DNA of 6,137 nt from Acidimicrobiaceae bacterium (lineage in GTDB: Bacteria; Actinomycetota; Acidimicrobiia; Acidimicrobiales; RAAP-2), in the NCBI GenBank assembly GCA_003133075.1, contig PKZN01000077.1, positions 1 through 6,137 on the forward strand, given 5' to 3'. Each line of letters begins with the position of its first letter. Within the stretch, counting starts at the first letter, position 1. The notes beneath the pieces are model-generated. The model had not been told where the DNA came from, made no database searches, and worked only from the letters and a program-made list of their open reading frames with translations. Both the position numbers and the translations under genes were made by a program. This document shows, piece by piece, positions 5,240 to 6,137 of this stretch.

Positions 5240-6137
5240 TCAGTGACCAGCACCATCACTCGTTGGTCGCCACCGCGGGGCGCACCCTACGGCAGCACAG
5301 CGAACGTGCGTGGTGGTGGCCCTCGTGCCGTTGGCGTCAACGGTCCACACGAAGGCGCGGGCGTTTGGATTCGACTGGCCATTGCCGCCGTCGTCCGCCT
5401 CGAACGCGATCACCTCGCCATTAGGCGACCAACTGGTATCCCCGGCCTCCATGGGTGGAAGAAAGTGCGTGAGCTGCCGCACGTCCCCGCCCGTCGAATT
5501 CATCGTGTAGATGTTGAGCTTGCCGCCGCCCGCTCGATTGCTCCCAAAGGAGATTCGCGCGCCATTGGGCGACCAAAACGGATCGCCGTTGGCGCCCTGG
5601 TGCGTGATCATCCGTAGATCGGTGCCGTTCACGTTCATCGTGTAGATCTGCTGTGACTGGTTGCGCCCGCTCATGAAGACGATCTTCGAACCCGTCGGCG
5701 ACCAACGCGGCTCGATGTTGAAGGTGCCGTCAGCGGAAAGTATCGTTCGCACGTCCGTGCCGTTGGCGTCCATGACATCGATGTCGGTTGGAGGGATGCC
5801 CCCGCCGGTGGCCGTTCCCACGACTCGAGAAAAGATGATCTCTCGTCCATTGGCTGACCAACTCGGTCGCACGTCAGCCGCCGGTGTCGCAGAGAGGCGT
5901 CGTACGTCCGTTCCGTTCGCATTCATGACGTAGATCCCGACCCCGTCGAACTCTCGTTGGAAGACGATCTCGCCGCCATCGGGCGACCAGGAGGGATAGC
6001 ACTCACCCGGTCCGCAGTCGGCGAGTTGGTGCTTATCGGTACCGTCGGCGTTCATCGTATCGATGAAGTCGTCACCGCCGCGAGCGACGACGAAGGCGAT
6101 TGTTCCACCTGACGCGACTGCGGCGACGGGGTGACTC
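5240..6137 (-). CDS. TolB/PD40-type beta-propeller protein (5' end outside the window)
   Basis: This is the C-terminal 298 or so codons of a PD40/WD40-like beta-propeller protein related to the C-terminal domain of TolB. Such domains act as protein- or ligand-binding platforms, usually outside the cytoplasm; no catalytic motif is visible. An ATG lies at 6055, but the frame stays open to the window edge and its translation (GGTIAFVVARGG, then DDFIDTMNADGTD) is another propeller strand set, so the true start is beyond 6137. Blades repeat as [MN-x-NGTD-x-R-x-L, then W-S-P-D/N-G-x-x-I-x-F, then IY-x-M]. The blade-opening MNADGTD-like units begin at 6055, 5926, 5773, 5638, 5503 and (as VDANGT) 5341, a spacing of 43-54 residues. 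The protein ends just after a last degenerate WRP, so the closing blade is probably completed by the missing N-terminal strand. Two blades carry Cys-x4-Cys at matching positions (CGPGEC and CAAVGC). The partner and cellular location are not visible. Confidence 0.88.
   Translation of the reverse strand, partial: SHPVAAVASGGTIAFVVARGGDDFIDTMNADGTDKHQLADCGPGECYPSWSPDGGEIVFQREFDGVGIYVMNANGTDVRRLSATPAADVRPSWSANGREIIFSRVVGTATGGGIPPTDIDVMDANGTDVRTILSADGTFNIEPRWSPTGSKIVFMSGRNQSQQIYTMNVNGTDLRMITHQGANGDPFWSPNGARISFGSNRAGGGKLNIYTMNSTGGDVRQLTHFLPPMEAGDTSWSPNGEVIAFEADDGGNGQSNPNARAFVWTVDANGTRATTTHVRCAAVGCAPRWRPTSDGAGH

Overview
The window is GC-rich chromosomal DNA, roughly 60-65% G+C by eye. It is densely coded, with short gaps, GTG as well as ATG starts, and strong C/G preference at third codon positions. 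This fits a high-GC Gram-positive bacterium (Actinomycetota); an Acidimicrobiia-like lineage is possible, but nothing here proves it. I see no tRNA, rRNA, CRISPR array, transposase, integrase or phage gene. There is no gene-free stretch longer than about 150 bases.

Layout from left to right: (1) a secreted YHYH-domain protein on the minus strand (28-1098); (2) an unrecognised, probably cytoplasmic protein of about 217 residues on the minus strand (1195-1848); (3) a GNAT N-acetyltransferase (1995-2453) and (4) a cation-dependent, COMT/CCoAOMT-like O-methyltransferase (2497-3165), both minus strand and probably co-transcribed in the order methyltransferase then acetyltransferase; (5) a secreted serine alpha/beta hydrolase, the only plus-strand gene (3250-4335), divergent from the O-methyltransferase; (6) a class I SAM-dependent methyltransferase on the minus strand (4378-5124), convergent with the hydrolase; (7) the C-terminal part of a TolB/PD40-type beta-propeller protein on the minus strand (5240 to the window edge), whose reading frame stays open past base 6137.

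The genes do not form an obvious pathway. Three products look exported (YHYH protein, hydrolase and, by inference, the propeller), and three are small-molecule or unknown-substrate transferases (GNAT, O-methyltransferase, class I methyltransferase). Only the methyltransferase/acetyltransferase pair is close enough to call a likely operon. The region reads as ordinary accessory or housekeeping-periphery DNA, and I could not identify a new multi-gene system. The items most worth a second look are the unassigned 217-residue protein, the two-half YHYH protein with a degenerate second motif, the matching Cys-x4-Cys pairs in two propeller blades, and a perfect 7-bp inverted repeat just upstream of the class I methyltransferase.
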